From positions 1 through 43,054 of IMG/VR virus record IMGVR_UViG_3300018432_000566: 43,054 nucleotides of DNA; one strand, given 5' to 3'. The notes below the pieces were generated by a model, which was given only the letters and a program-made list of their open reading frames with translations, searched no databases and was not told where the DNA came from. This DNA comes from a virus. The position numbers were made by a program, and so were the translations under genes. This document shows positions 22,975 through 31,617 of this stretch, piece after piece. The number at the start of each line of letters is the position of its first letter. The stretch's first letter is position 1.

Positions 22975-23394
22975 CTAGGCGGGGAGGTCGGGGTCGGTGT
23001 AACCCCGGCGGACGCGCCCCGTGCGCGCGGTGCCCACGGCGCCGAAGTCGACGTCCTGGCTGTAGCCGTCGTCGCGGCGCGTCGACACGGTCGTCGCTCC
23101 CTGAGCCCGGCCGCGTAGATCGCGGGCGAGCTGTGCGTACTGCTTCGACTTCTGCGAGCGGCTGAACGACTGGCCGTCAGTCGAGAAGTCGAACTCGCGG
23201 GCGAAGCGTCGCGCGAGGATGTCGCACAGCGCCGCCGCGGCAAGCGCCACGTTCTCACCGTGGTCGCCGAGCTTGGCCTTGACCTCGTCATCGGTGAACA
23301 GCGCCGACGCCTCGGTGGTGTCGCCGATCTCAAGGCGGACCTTCGAGATCAGCACTTCCTGGGCGTCGGCGGCGGCGAGGTTGTAGGTGAACAT
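22975..23394 (-). CDS. Head-tail connector protein
   Basis: 139 residues, mainly helical at the N-terminus (EVLISKVRLEIGDTTEASAL; DDEVKAKLGDHGENVALAAA; LCDILARRFAREFDFSTDGQ), then an extended basic tail (RSQKSKQYAQLARDLRGRAQ). This is the arrangement of gp6/gp15-like connector subunits that bind under the portal. Function inferred from composition and gene order. Confidence 0.7.
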   Translation of the reverse strand: MFTYNLAAADAQEVLISKVRLEIGDTTEASALFTDDEVKAKLGDHGENVALAAAALCDILARRFAREFDFSTDGQSFSRSQKSKQYAQLARDLRGRAQGATTVSTRRDDGYSQDVDFGAVGTARTGRVRRGYTDPDLPA

Positions 23395-23397
23395 GGG

Positions 23398-23667
23398 CTA
23401 GGTGACACACACGAAGGTCACGCCCTCCGCAGCGTTCTCCGCATCGACGAACACGTTGCCGAGGTCGTCGACGCCGGGCAGCTCGGCGCGGTCGCCCGCG
23501 GCGAGCGTGAGGCCACGGCCTACGGCGATCGTCTCGCCGCCGACGTACACGTCGCCGGAGTTCTCTGCCTTCGCCTGGATCTCGACGTGGCCGCCCGCCG
23601 ACGACGAGGACAGCGCTACGGCTGTCCCCGGCGTCGCGACGTCGACCTCTCCGTCAACGATCGGCAT
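23398..23667 (-). CDS. Small beta-rich virion protein
   Basis: 89 residues from ATG 23667 (GAGG upstream). The longer in-frame reading to 23748 is a Cys/Arg-rich shadow. The product is entirely short strands and turns (DVATPGTAVALSSSSAGGHV, KAENSGDVYVGGETIAVGRG, GNVFVDAENAAEGVTFVCVT), a pattern common in capsid decoration or head-fibre base proteins. Start overlaps the end of the 166-residue gene by 14 bases. Confidence 0.65.
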   Translation of the reverse strand: MPIVDGEVDVATPGTAVALSSSSAGGHVEIQAKAENSGDVYVGGETIAVGRGLTLAAGDRAELPGVDDLGNVFVDAENAAEGVTFVCVT

Positions 23668-24154
23668 AGCGATCAGCCTCCTCGGCCGGCACGAGCAGCA
23701 CCGCCTCGTCGCCGTCGCGGCGTGCCCCGTTGACCGGGCACACGTCAACCGAGTGGTGCATCGAATGGTCGGAGAACGGATCCCACCAGTCGCCGTCGAT
23801 CGTTGTGCGCTCGATCTTGCGGCGCACCTCGACGTACTCCCCGGAGGGCTCAGCCTCCGGCTCGTCGGCGTCGACCTCGTCGGCCGGATCGGCGGCAGGC
23901 TCGTCGGCCGGTGTGTCGTCGGCGGCGTCTCCTCCCGCTGCCACGGCAGCGTCCGGGTCGTCGTCGGGCGCCGAGTCGGCAGCCGCGGGCTGCTCCTCGA
24001 GGTAGCGCGTGATCGCGCGCTCCAGGTCGGGCTTGAGGACGTTGCCGCCGGCGCCCGTCCCCTCGACCTTGATGTCGTTGTCGGCGACGAACTTCTCCAG
24101 CTCAGCCTTGGGCGTTGCGTCGAGATCCTCGACGCGCAAGCTCTCGGTGGTCAT
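23654..24154 (-). CDS. Acidic head-region protein with HeH/SAP-like N-terminus
   Basis: 166 residues from ATG 24154, with GGAAGGAG before it. Residues ~8-50 (LRVEDLDATPKAELEKFVAD ... KPDLERAITRYLEEQ) form a Rho-N/SAP/HeH-like helical minidomain. Then comes ~50 residues of Asp/Ala/Glu/Pro low complexity (DDDPDAAVAAGGDAADDTPA). The C-terminal part (RRKIERTTIDGDWWDPFSDH) carries His and Cys. The acidic linker suggests a flexible virion component or scaffold-like partner. No named family. Confidence 0.65.
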   Translation of the reverse strand: MTTESLRVEDLDATPKAELEKFVADNDIKVEGTGAGGNVLKPDLERAITRYLEEQPAAADSAPDDDPDAAVAAGGDAADDTPADEPAADPADEVDADEPEAEPSGEYVEVRRKIERTTIDGDWWDPFSDHSMHHSVDVCPVNGARRDGDEAVLLVPAEEADRYADR

Positions 24155-24159
24155 GTCGT

Positions 24160-24336
24160 CTACTCCTTCCGCTGCCACGGCAGCTCGGGGACCACGATCC
24201 CCCGGTTGCGATTGGTGCGCCGGAGCGCACCGACCTCGTCCTTGAAGTCGATGCGCTCCATCCGCTCCTGCTTCTGCGAGTCGCTGCACCCCGTGCCGGG
24301 GTACAGCCGCTCGTACCGCTCTGCCTTGGTCGGCAT
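24160..24336 (-). CDS. 58-residue basic hypothetical protein
   Basis: An unlisted-size ORF with ATG at 24336, GGAGT upstream and TAG at 24162-24160, fitting neatly between its neighbours (8 and 5 bases apart). The product MPTKAERYERLYPGTGCSDS, then KQERMERIDFKDEVGALRRT, ending IVVPELPWQRKE has natural protein composition and a charged helix. Function unknown; probably a small head-assembly or accessory protein. Confidence 0.65.
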   Translation of the reverse strand: MPTKAERYERLYPGTGCSDSQKQERMERIDFKDEVGALRRTNRNRGIVVPELPWQRKE

Positions 24337-24343
24337 TCGGCGT

Positions 24344-24628
24344 CTACTCCGCGCCCCAGACGAGGTAGGACACGGTCGTGTCCTCCGTCGCTGCGGTCGC
24401 GTCGTCCTGCCAGATCTTGATCGTCAGGTCGCCGCCTGACGCCGTGTAGCTGAGCAGGGCCACGTCCCCGGCGCCTGCGCCGGGGTCCTCGGCGAGGGTG
24501 AGTACACACCCCTCGATCGAGGAGAGGCCGGTGGCGACGACGAGCGTTGCGCCCGTCACCTCCACCGTGCCGCGCTTGGTGACATCCCCGGCATCGGAGA
24601 TGCCGTTGGGGAATCGCGTGGTTCCCAT
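24344..24628 (-). CDS. Small beta-rich structural protein
   Basis: 94 residues, ATG at 24628. Reads as alternating strands (RGTVEVTGATLVVATGLSSI, LSYTASGGDLTIKIWQDDAT, DTTVSYLVWGAE), similar in type to head-fibre or decoration domains. It lies directly after the major capsid gene. Function inferred from location and composition. Confidence 0.65.
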   Translation of the reverse strand: MGTTRFPNGISDAGDVTKRGTVEVTGATLVVATGLSSIEGCVLTLAEDPGAGAGDVALLSYTASGGDLTIKIWQDDATAATEDTTVSYLVWGAE

Positions 24629-24643
24629 GATCGTCCCCCTCCT

Positions 24644-25672
24644 CTAGGCCGGCTTCTGGCCGTAGACCCAGGCGTAGTCGCGCCAGCCGTAGGACCAGCG
24701 GCCGTAGCCGCGGAACTTGGCCTGGAGGGTGTCGAAATCCTCCTCGCGGGCGAACTCGAGCGGGATGCGGTCGTACCAGAGCAGCGACCGAGACCGGCGC
24801 GCGGAGTCCATCAGGAACCACGCGGTCGGGTTGGTCAGGTAGTGCCACACGGCGCGCGTGTAGCGGCCCTGCTGCGGGTTGACCGCGTTGTTGGCGGTGT
24901 CCGGCTCCAGGGCGGACACGCCGGCCTGGGTCGCCGCGTCCTCCAGCTCCGGCGGGATCAGCAGCTCGTTCGACATGACGTTCATCAGACCGCCCGTCTC
25001 GTCGGTGAGCTTCGAGTGCGCGACGCGCGTGGTGCCGAGGTTGTCGGCCGTCAGCGCGAGGGTGCCCTCGTTCGACTGCGTGTCGCCCGGGTTGTCCTGA
25101 GACAGCGGGTGAACAGCCGAGCAGAGCCCGACACCGTCCGGGCCGGCGATCTCCAGCCCGTCCGAGTTGATGCCGGTGTCGAGGAACGCGTTGTTGAACA
25201 CGCTCGCCGCACCGATCTCGCGGGCGCGGAACGCCGAGTCGCCAAGCGACCGGGCGTCGTCGTCGACCGTCTCGGTCAGGTCGTCGTCGATGAGCTTGCG
25301 CTCGACGACGAAGCCCTGCGCGAACTCGACGTGGGTGTAGCGCTTGAGGAATCCCTTCTTGCGCTCCACGTAGGGCACGCGGCCCGTCTTCGCGAACTCG
25401 TTCCACTGGTTCGGCAGCGTGCCGACGCCGAGGTGCTCCTCGAAGGCGCGCTCCGAGTCGCGGGTCCCGTAGATCCGCTCGATCATGCTCGCGCGGCGGC
25501 CCTCATCGGAGAACCCGATGTAGAACGCCTCGGTGAGCTGGGGGGTGAGCAGCTCCGACCAGTGGGCTGCCCGCTCGGGGCTGCCGCCTGCGATCGCTCG
25601 CAGGAGACGGCCGTGGTGAACGACGCCGCCGAGCTGTGTCGGAGCGTCTGCCTTGGGGGTGTAGGTATTCAT
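24644..25672 (-). CDS. Major capsid protein (Mu gpT/HK97-fold type)
   Basis: 342 residues from ATG 25672 with GAGGAG upstream. The extra 101 residues of a longer reading are Arg/Ser/Pro shadow text. The sequence has the Mu-gpT-like layout: FYIGFSDEGRRASMIERIYG, GRVPYVERKKGFLKRYTHVE, SVFNNAFLDTGINSDGLEIA, LCSAVHPLSQDNPG, and a C-terminal RGYGRWSYGWRDYAWVYGQ. Capsomer subunit; abundant late product. Position between the decoration-like gene and small beta proteins agrees. No protease gene is evident nearby. Confidence 0.82.
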   Translation of the reverse strand: MNTYTPKADAPTQLGGVVHHGRLLRAIAGGSPERAAHWSELLTPQLTEAFYIGFSDEGRRASMIERIYGTRDSERAFEEHLGVGTLPNQWNEFAKTGRVPYVERKKGFLKRYTHVEFAQGFVVERKLIDDDLTETVDDDARSLGDSAFRAREIGAASVFNNAFLDTGINSDGLEIAGPDGVGLCSAVHPLSQDNPGDTQSNEGTLALTADNLGTTRVAHSKLTDETGGLMNVMSNELLIPPELEDAATQAGVSALEPDTANNAVNPQQGRYTRAVWHYLTNPTAWFLMDSARRSRSLLWYDRIPLEFAREEDFDTLQAKFRGYGRWSYGWRDYAWVYGQKPA

Positions 25673-25685
25673 CTGACGCTCTCCT

Positions 25686-26102
25686 CTACTGCGCCCGGCG
25701 GAACGCGTGGGCGTCCTGGTTGATGCGAACGAGGGTCTCCTCGGTCGCACTGGACTCGGCGACGACGACGAACTCCTTGTTGGAGCTGGCCGCGACGCCC
25801 TGGGCACCGGTGGCGCCCGCGAGATCGAGCGTGTCGCCGATCTTGCGAGCGTTGGCGTCCCGGACGCCGTAGACGGCGTCCTCGTCGACGATCGTCTCGA
25901 TGCGCGTCGTCGAATCGGTGCCCTGCTTGGTCTCCTGGACGGGGCCCAGGAGGTTGGTGTCGGCAGTCGCGCCAAGGTCGACCTCGCCGCTCTCCAAGTT
26001 GGCGATGTCGCCCTTGGTGAGCTTCTCGGTGTCCTTGAACAGGAACGACTGCACTGTCGGCGCCCCGCCCGACAGGCGGTAGCGGTACTCGAATCCGGCC
26101 AT
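25686..26102 (-). CDS. Capsid-region structural protein (decoration-like)
   Basis: 138 residues: MAGFEYRYRLSGGAPTVQSF, a GDIANLESGEVDLGATADTN strand-turn section, then KIGDTLDLAGATGAQGVAAS and ending NQDAHAFRRAQ. Beta-rich with repeated Gly/Asp turns, lying between scaffold and capsid genes, where decoration or capsid-stabilising proteins are often found. The family is not certain. Confidence 0.65.
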   Translation of the reverse strand: MAGFEYRYRLSGGAPTVQSFLFKDTEKLTKGDIANLESGEVDLGATADTNLLGPVQETKQGTDSTTRIETIVDEDAVYGVRDANARKIGDTLDLAGATGAQGVAASSNKEFVVVAESSATEETLVRINQDAHAFRRAQ

Positions 26103-26163
26103 AGCGGCTCGTCTCCTCGTGTTCGGGTTCGGGGACAGACCCGCGATGGGAACCGTCCCTGGG

Positions 26164-27012
26164 CTACTGCGTGGCGGCTGCGCTCTCTTGAGCCCTGGTG
26201 GCCTGCCAGTCCTTCAGGGTGCGCACGCCCTTGCGTGCCTGGTACTGCTGCGGCGACAGACCGGCCTTGTCGGCTGCCTCCAACTCCTCGGCGGTCAGGT
26301 CGACCACCGGCTGCTGACCGTTGCCGGCGCCACCGTCGATCGACGGCGCGGGCGGCGGCGGTGCCGCACCCGACCGCAGGAACGGGCGAGCCTCGAGGAA
26401 CCCGTCGAGCAAGCTCTTGCTCTCGGGATCCTCACCGTCCTTGACGGTGAGGTTCGTCGGGTTGCCCTCGGCGTCGAACTCGACGCCCACGATCAGCTGA
26501 GCCGCGGCCTCGGCATCGACGATGCCGTGCTCGGGCTTGGCCAGCTCGGTGAGCAACCGGCCCTGGCGCAACGCGTCCTGCGCCGCCGTCTCGCGGCTCT
26601 GCAGCTCCGTCTCGCGGCGCTGCGCTGCCTCCGCGTCCTCGGTGCTCAGGCCGCCCGCCTCTTGGAGCTGCTGCTGGAGCTGGGCGACCTGGCTGCGAAG
26701 GTCGGTGACCTGGCCATTGGCCGTGGTCAACTCCTCGCGGGCGGTGCGCTCGCCGTCGCGGGCCTCCCGCTCTGCACTGCGGGACTGCCGCAGGGCGCGC
26801 AGGACGCGCTCGGTATCGAACGGCGTGCCGTCCGGGCCGTTCGGCAAGGCGGGCGGGGTGACTGCGCCACCGTTGTCGGGGTCGGCGGGATCGTTGCCGT
26901 CGCCTCCCCTCAGACGCTTCAGCCGGCGCTCGCCGACGATCAGGTAGTCAGGGTCGTGCGGGTCGACGGCGTGCGCCAGGGTCGGCGGTGCCGTCACGAT
27001 CGAATCAGCCAC
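26164..27012 (-). CDS. Capsid scaffolding protein
   Basis: 282 residues from GTG 27012 with GAGGAGG upstream (the upstream extension is shadow). A Pro/Asp-rich N-terminus leads to a long coiled coil at ~65-130 (RALRQSRSAEREARDGERTA; TTANGQVTDLRSQVAQLQQQ). A polar Pro-rich linker (GAAPPPPAPSIDGG) and a helical, basic C-terminus follow (LEAADKAGLSPQQYQARKGV). This is the classic scaffold layout, the C-terminus binding the capsid inner face. It lies between the MuF-like and capsid genes. Confidence 0.78.
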   Translation of the reverse strand: MADSIVTAPPTLAHAVDPHDPDYLIVGERRLKRLRGGDGNDPADPDNGGAVTPPALPNGPDGTPFDTERVLRALRQSRSAEREARDGERTAREELTTANGQVTDLRSQVAQLQQQLQEAGGLSTEDAEAAQRRETELQSRETAAQDALRQGRLLTELAKPEHGIVDAEAAAQLIVGVEFDAEGNPTNLTVKDGEDPESKSLLDGFLEARPFLRSGAAPPPPAPSIDGGAGNGQQPVVDLTAEELEAADKAGLSPQQYQARKGVRTLKDWQATRAQESAAATQ

Positions 27013-27073
27013 TTGGCCTCCTCGGGTAGGAGCCGCCGCTTGACGGCTCGGTTGTGTCGAAACGCTTGGGTGC

Positions 27074-27925
27074 CTACGCGGCGTCGGTGGCGTCGTCGCT
27101 GTCGGCGACGAGCGAGGCGAGCGGCGCCTGCGTGATGAAGTCGTCGCCGAGGTGCTGCGGCGAGGTCGCGGCGAGGTCGGTGATCTCGAGGTCGCCACCG
27201 CGAATCAGCGCGGCGACGTCGGCGCCGACCGCCTTGTCTTGCTCGGCGCGCGACATCGACGCGAACAGCTCGGTGCCTGTTGCGCGCGGATGGGTGTCGT
27301 CCACGCCATCGACGCGCGGCTCTGCGATGCACTGGCAGCCGGGATGGATCTTGAAGCGGACGCCTTTGCCGAACGTGCGCGAGGCGGCGGCCAGGCACGC
27401 GCCGCACGTCCCGGCGATCGCGCGGCGGTAGCCGACGATCCTGTCGTCGGCGAGCTGCGCATCTCGCAGCGACTCGCGTGCTGCCGCGTCGACCGCGAGC
27501 CACAGCATCCGAAGCGCTCGGGTAAGTCCCATGTCGAGCGCCCGCGAGAGCGGCTGTCCCTGCTTCAAGGCGGCCTTGACGCCGATCAGCGGGCTATTCA
27601 GCGCATCTCGGATCGGCCGGCCGTCGCGCGCGATCCCTACGTAGTCGGGCGCGTCGATCGGGACGGTCGACGGGGCGCGTACCAGCTCGGACGCCACGAA
27701 GGCGGAGGTGTAGCCGGCCGAGGAGACGGCCGCGGCGGACTGCGCGGACAGCAGCGCCGGAAGGGTGAAGCGAAGCCAACGATCATGCTCGGCGTCAAGG
27801 TCGGGCTCCTGGCGCGGGATGCGCCCCCAGGCGAGCCGCGCCTGCGCCTCGACGGTCGCTTGGTGATCGGAGAGGCGCTCGCGGTAGGCGTCGGTGAGTA
27901 GAAGCGACAGCTCAGACCGTGGCAT
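27074..27925 (-). CDS. MuF-like head morphogenesis protein
   Basis: 283 residues, mostly helical. The MuF signature is in the C-terminal half: GTCGACLAAASRTFGKG followed by FKIHPGCQCIAEP, a Cys/His set likely to bind zinc. The N-terminal ~120 residues (LLLTDAYRERLSDHQATVEA, FTLPALLSAQSAAAVSSAGY) are helical and may contact the portal. It overlaps the portal gene by 14 bases, the usual portal-MuF pair. It is probably a minor internal capsid protein, possibly ejected with DNA. Confidence 0.78.
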   Translation of the reverse strand: MPRSELSLLLTDAYRERLSDHQATVEAQARLAWGRIPRQEPDLDAEHDRWLRFTLPALLSAQSAAAVSSAGYTSAFVASELVRAPSTVPIDAPDYVGIARDGRPIRDALNSPLIGVKAALKQGQPLSRALDMGLTRALRMLWLAVDAAARESLRDAQLADDRIVGYRRAIAGTCGACLAAASRTFGKGVRFKIHPGCQCIAEPRVDGVDDTHPRATGTELFASMSRAEQDKAVGADVAALIRGGDLEITDLAATSPQHLGDDFITQAPLASLVADSDDATDAA

Positions 27926-29387
27926 TCGCGGGATCCTGCGCGGGCTGTCGGCCGCCGCCCAACTCCTCCGAACGCGTCGGCGCTTGCATCGCGCGAGCCC
28001 GGCTCAGCAGCTCGCTGGCGACGACAGGCGTCTCCTTGGCTCGCTTGTCGCGCTCATCGTCCGGGTCGTAGCCCATCTCCTCGAGCAGGGTGTCGGAGGA
28101 CACGCCGATCGTCTTCTTGACGGCCGCCGTGTTGGCCTCGTCGATCTCGTTGCGCGACTCGACGGGCTCCCAGTCGCAGTCGGTTCGCTCGTCGAGCGGC
28201 GGGTTGGAGCTACCGAAGGCGGTCTCGACCCGCGCGGCGATCGTCTCGACGTCCTCCATGCGGTTGCCGTTCTCGGTCTGGAAGCGGACGCCCTTGCGAT
28301 CGAAGCCGGACTCCGAGGTCTTGAGCGTCTCGCCGGATGGCAGGTTGCCGCCGGCGAGCATCAGGTGAAGCGGCGTGCGGGAGCGCGACGCCATGCGCTT
28401 GATCGTGGACTCGATCGAGGAGATCGTCTTGGTCGGATCGGCCGCGTCGAACTGGCCGAACTTCGCCTCCTCCTTCTCCGAGGTGATGATCGACCCGGGG
28501 TGACGGACGATGTCGTCGAGGCGGACGCCAGTGCCCCATTGCTGAGGCCAGCCCTGCGCGTCCATGACCCAGAAGTGGTCGACGAGCTCCTTGTTCAGGG
28601 CGTCCTGCTGGGGGATGACCTGAGTGAGCTCGGATCTGCCGTAGTGCGGCCCGGCCTTGTTGGCGAAGTGGATGACGGGGATGCCGATCGGCTCGCCGCC
28701 CTCCTGGCCGTTCATCGTCCACCAGACGACGTGGCTCTCGTCGTCGGCGGCATCGCGGAACGGCGCCCAGTCCCCGTTCGACGATGCCGACATCCACTTC
28801 TCGACCCGGTCGGGCCAGTAGATGTTCATGCGCCGGATCGCGCGGCCGTTGGGATTCGACGCCGACCGCCGGGTCGTCGCCCAGACCTTCGACGCGTACA
28901 GCGGCTCGCCCGAGTCGTAGACGATCTTGACCTGGCGCGGATCGTTGTACCGGATGCGCGGCTTCTGACCCGGTTTGCCGGGCTCGACGATCACGAACGA
29001 GTCGCCGAGCTTGACGGCCGTCTCGACGATCGGGATCTGGCCGGCGTCCATGCGGTTGTCCGCCCACAGCTCGTTCGCAAACTCGCGGCGATCCTTGGAC
29101 TTGCTGGCGAACCCGCGCACCGCCAAGCGCGAGACCATCGTGTCGACGATCGTCTCGCAGAAGTTCTCGCAGTAGCTCAGCCCCGATGCCTCGAGGAACG
29201 AGCGCTCGCGCTCATCGAGCTTTACGCGGTGCTCTCCGGCGTAGTAGTCGTCGGCGAGGTCGTAGCCCGCGATGCGGTCCTTGCCCATCTCGGCGGCTTC
29301 GTGTAGGAAGTCCTGCTCTGCGCGCGGCCCCAGAGCGGAGGGCATGAGGCCGAGCTTGTCTGCAACCCATCGGATCGGAGCGGCCAT
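27912..29387 (-). CDS. Portal protein
   Basis: 491 residues, SPP1-gp6-like portal. Features: YYAGEHRVKLDERERSFLEA near the N-terminus, NFCETIVDTMVSRLAVRGFA, PVIHFANKAGPHYGRSELTQ, QDALNKELVDHFWVMDAQGW (stem), RMASRSRTPLHLMLAGGNLP, and a C-terminal crown region with acidic helices. It forms the dodecameric ring at the capsid vertex that the terminase docks on. Ends in a Gly/Pro tail. It begins 4 bases downstream of the terminase gene end. Confidence 0.88.
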   Translation of the reverse strand: MAAPIRWVADKLGLMPSALGPRAEQDFLHEAAEMGKDRIAGYDLADDYYAGEHRVKLDERERSFLEASGLSYCENFCETIVDTMVSRLAVRGFASKSKDRREFANELWADNRMDAGQIPIVETAVKLGDSFVIVEPGKPGQKPRIRYNDPRQVKIVYDSGEPLYASKVWATTRRSASNPNGRAIRRMNIYWPDRVEKWMSASSNGDWAPFRDAADDESHVVWWTMNGQEGGEPIGIPVIHFANKAGPHYGRSELTQVIPQQDALNKELVDHFWVMDAQGWPQQWGTGVRLDDIVRHPGSIITSEKEEAKFGQFDAADPTKTISSIESTIKRMASRSRTPLHLMLAGGNLPSGETLKTSESGFDRKGVRFQTENGNRMEDVETIAARVETAFGSSNPPLDERTDCDWEPVESRNEIDEANTAAVKKTIGVSSDTLLEEMGYDPDDERDKRAKETPVVASELLSRARAMQAPTRSEELGGGRQPAQDPANATV

Positions 29388-29390
29388 TGG

Positions 29391-31184
29391 CTACCTGCCT
29401 CGTTTGATGTTGCCCCGGTCACCGGGGTCACGGTCGATGTACTGGTCGCCCTGCAGGACGAGGTCGCCACGGCGGACGACGGGGGTGCCTGAGTCGGGCC
29501 GAAGTGACTGCTGCTCGACGGCATCGGATGGTCGTGTCGTGGCGTCGGCCGCGATCGCGTCGCCTCGAGCGCGCCAGGAGAGCAGGCCGGCGGCTGCTCC
29601 GTCGATCTTGTTCGGCGAGCCCGGCTTGTCCTTGGTGATCGAGTGGAGCTTGCGGGTCGGGTCGCTCTCGTCGTGGATCTTCTCCGGCTTCTTGACGGTG
29701 TTCTTGATGTGCCGGGTCAGCGTCTCGTCGCCGTCGTGGGGCACCTTGCCGGTGGCGATCGCGTCGGAGTAGTTGCGGACGGCGATGCAAACCTGGCGCG
29801 GTCGCGACATGAGCCAGCGGATCACGCGGTTGGTGCCCCAGCGGCCCTCCCAAAGCTCAACGAGCGGCTCGATGTTGCCGGTGGCCGAGCCCGGGTCGAT
29901 GTAGACGCGCCACACGTCGTAGAGCTCGAAGGCATCGACCATGACACCGTCGACCTCGCCGTCCTTCTCGATCGGATGCTCGTAGTCGTCCCCCGCGTTC
30001 TCGGGGCGCTCGACGATCGCGAGCGGCCACTGAAAGCCGGTGACGACCTCCGTCGCGACGATCGCCAGGGCATCGACGAAGCGCGCGCCGTCGACTCCGA
30101 TCACGATCAGCGCGCCGGGCTCGGGCATGTACCCGGGCTTGAAGTTCTCGTCCCACTTGACGCCGTTGAACGCCCTGGCGGACTTGGCCTCCTTGCGGTT
30201 GAGGTACCACCGCTCGGCCTGCGCGGGGTCACGCGGAAGCAAGGCGCGGATCTCGCCGTCGATGCGGTCGAGGTCGACCCACCAGGCGTCGCCGTAGACC
30301 TGGCGGAGGGCGCGCTTGCGCTCCTCCTTGTTGTCGATCGTCAGGCCCTTCGACGGCTCGACGTCGTCGAGGTAGACGCCGCCGACCTTGACCTCCTCCT
30401 CGGCCGTGTACTGCGCGACCGACTCCTCGGTCGGATCCCACGCGTTCGGCGTCGACAGCCAACGCCCGCCGGTGCCGCCGAGGTTGCGCCGCTGGTTGTC
30501 GGCGAGGTCGCGACCCCCGTTGGACGCATACCAGGACTCCGTCTGATCCTGCACGACGAACGTCGTGCGCTGGCCGAGGCGCGACTTCGCCGACGACGTG
30601 ACGGGAACGATCTTGCCGCCGCGCGGCAGGTTGATCCGCGTCTCGCCGGTGTCGGGAATATCCGCGTCGAGGTCAGCGAGCTGGATCATCGGCAGCAGCG
30701 CGTCCCAGACGTTGCCGGCCTGGTCGGCGCTGAGCGCGGTGATCTGGATCAGCGGGGTAGGCCACGGCCGCCCGACCGGCTGGCCCTTCGCGTCCCAGCC
30801 GTCGAAGACGACCGGGCCGTCTGCCTCCGCGCACACCAGCGCGCCTGCCCACGGTCCCTTGCCCCACTTCTGCGGGCGGGTGAGCTGCGAGCCGCGGTAG
30901 TGGTGGAAGACCCCGACCCATCGGCCCTTCTGCTCGTCGTAGACGGCGGTCGGGCTGACCCGGTAGTGGTGCAGCGCGAAGCGCGCCTGCTCGCCGATCG
31001 GGATGAATGGCTGCCCGATCTGCTCGCGGTCGGGAACGACGCACTTCGCGGCGATGAACTGGACGACCTGGAAGCCGAGGGTCGGGAACTCGCGGCACGC
31101 GACGCACCGGCCGAGGTCGTCCGCTGTCGCGCCGGTCGTCGTCCACTCCGTCCCGCCGCAGTTGCGGCAGCGCGGGGCTGCCAC
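29391..31184 (-). CDS. terL: Terminase large subunit with N-terminal zinc ribbon
   Basis: 597 residues. A zinc-ribbon-like start (CRNCGG at 6-11, CVACRE at 27-32). The ATPase region has a degenerate Walker A, RPQKWGKGP (~103-111), and a Walker-B-like FVVQDQTE (~209-216). A nuclease half has LIVIGVDGARFVDALAIVAT (~366), WRVYIDPGSATGN and DGAAAGLLSW as likely metal-binding Asp positions. It translocates and cuts DNA during packaging. The altered P-loop is like those of many actinophage terminases; the added zinc ribbon is less common. Directly follows TerS. Confidence 0.87.
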   Translation of the reverse strand: MAAPRCRNCGGTEWTTTGATADDLGRCVACREFPTLGFQVVQFIAAKCVVPDREQIGQPFIPIGEQARFALHHYRVSPTAVYDEQKGRWVGVFHHYRGSQLTRPQKWGKGPWAGALVCAEADGPVVFDGWDAKGQPVGRPWPTPLIQITALSADQAGNVWDALLPMIQLADLDADIPDTGETRINLPRGGKIVPVTSSAKSRLGQRTTFVVQDQTESWYASNGGRDLADNQRRNLGGTGGRWLSTPNAWDPTEESVAQYTAEEEVKVGGVYLDDVEPSKGLTIDNKEERKRALRQVYGDAWWVDLDRIDGEIRALLPRDPAQAERWYLNRKEAKSARAFNGVKWDENFKPGYMPEPGALIVIGVDGARFVDALAIVATEVVTGFQWPLAIVERPENAGDDYEHPIEKDGEVDGVMVDAFELYDVWRVYIDPGSATGNIEPLVELWEGRWGTNRVIRWLMSRPRQVCIAVRNYSDAIATGKVPHDGDETLTRHIKNTVKKPEKIHDESDPTRKLHSITKDKPGSPNKIDGAAAGLLSWRARGDAIAADATTRPSDAVEQQSLRPDSGTPVVRRGDLVLQGDQYIDRDPGDRGNIKRGR

Positions 31185-31188
31185 GCGA

Positions 31189-31617
31189 CTAGACCGCCCG
31201 GATATCTACGACATCAGCGAGCGGCTGGTCCTCAGCCTTGCCGTCGTCGGCCGACGCGCGGGCGACCTCCCACTGAAGTCCGCGGCGAGCCTTCGGGCTG
31301 ATCCCGAAGCGATCCTCGAGCGCCGTCATCTGCGCAAGCTCCGTCGCGCCGAGCTCGCCACGGCGGAAGCACTCGACGAACGTCGCGAGACGGATCAGCG
31401 GCTCGACGTCGGCGGCGACATACGTGGTCGCCATCGGCGACGCCCACAGCCTCGCCCACCAGTCGCGCGTCCCCTTCAGCCATCTCGGCCGGCGGGTCGG
31501 AAGATTGGGCGGGCGCTTGAAATCCTCGGCGGCGGGAAGCGTCGTCCAGCCGCCCTTGGCGGCGCCCTTCTGACCCCGCGGGATGGCCTGGCCGGGCGGC
31601 TTCGGATTCGGCGCCAC
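31189..31617 (-). CDS. terS: Terminase small subunit
   Basis: 142 residues from GTG 31617, chosen because GGGAGGG lies 8 bases upstream; a longer reading to 31719 crosses a palindromic non-coding-looking stretch. Basic, Pro/Gly-rich N-terminus (RPPNLPTRRPRWLKGTRDWW), then a helical core (VAADVEPLIRLATFVECFRR, LAQMTALEDRFGISPKARRG) of the TerS type seen in P27/HK97-like phages. It recognises packaging sites and recruits TerL. Stop is 5 bases before the TerL start. Confidence 0.78.
   Translation of the reverse strand: MAPNPKPPGQAIPRGQKGAAKGGWTTLPAAEDFKRPPNLPTRRPRWLKGTRDWWARLWASPMATTYVAADVEPLIRLATFVECFRRGELGATELAQMTALEDRFGISPKARRGLQWEVARASADDGKAEDQPLADVVDIRAV

Noticed and set aside
24102-25406. 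434-codon leftward ORF overlapping the capsid gene
   Set aside because: Same-strand shadow in another frame of the capsid and following genes; Arg/Gly-rich with no domain.
27894-29306. 470-codon rightward ORF opposite the portal gene
   Set aside because: Antisense of the portal; no domain and no start signal.
29643-31301. 552-codon rightward ORF opposite TerL
   Set aside because: Shadow of the terminase gene; composition only Arg/Asp/Leu/Val-rich, no motif.
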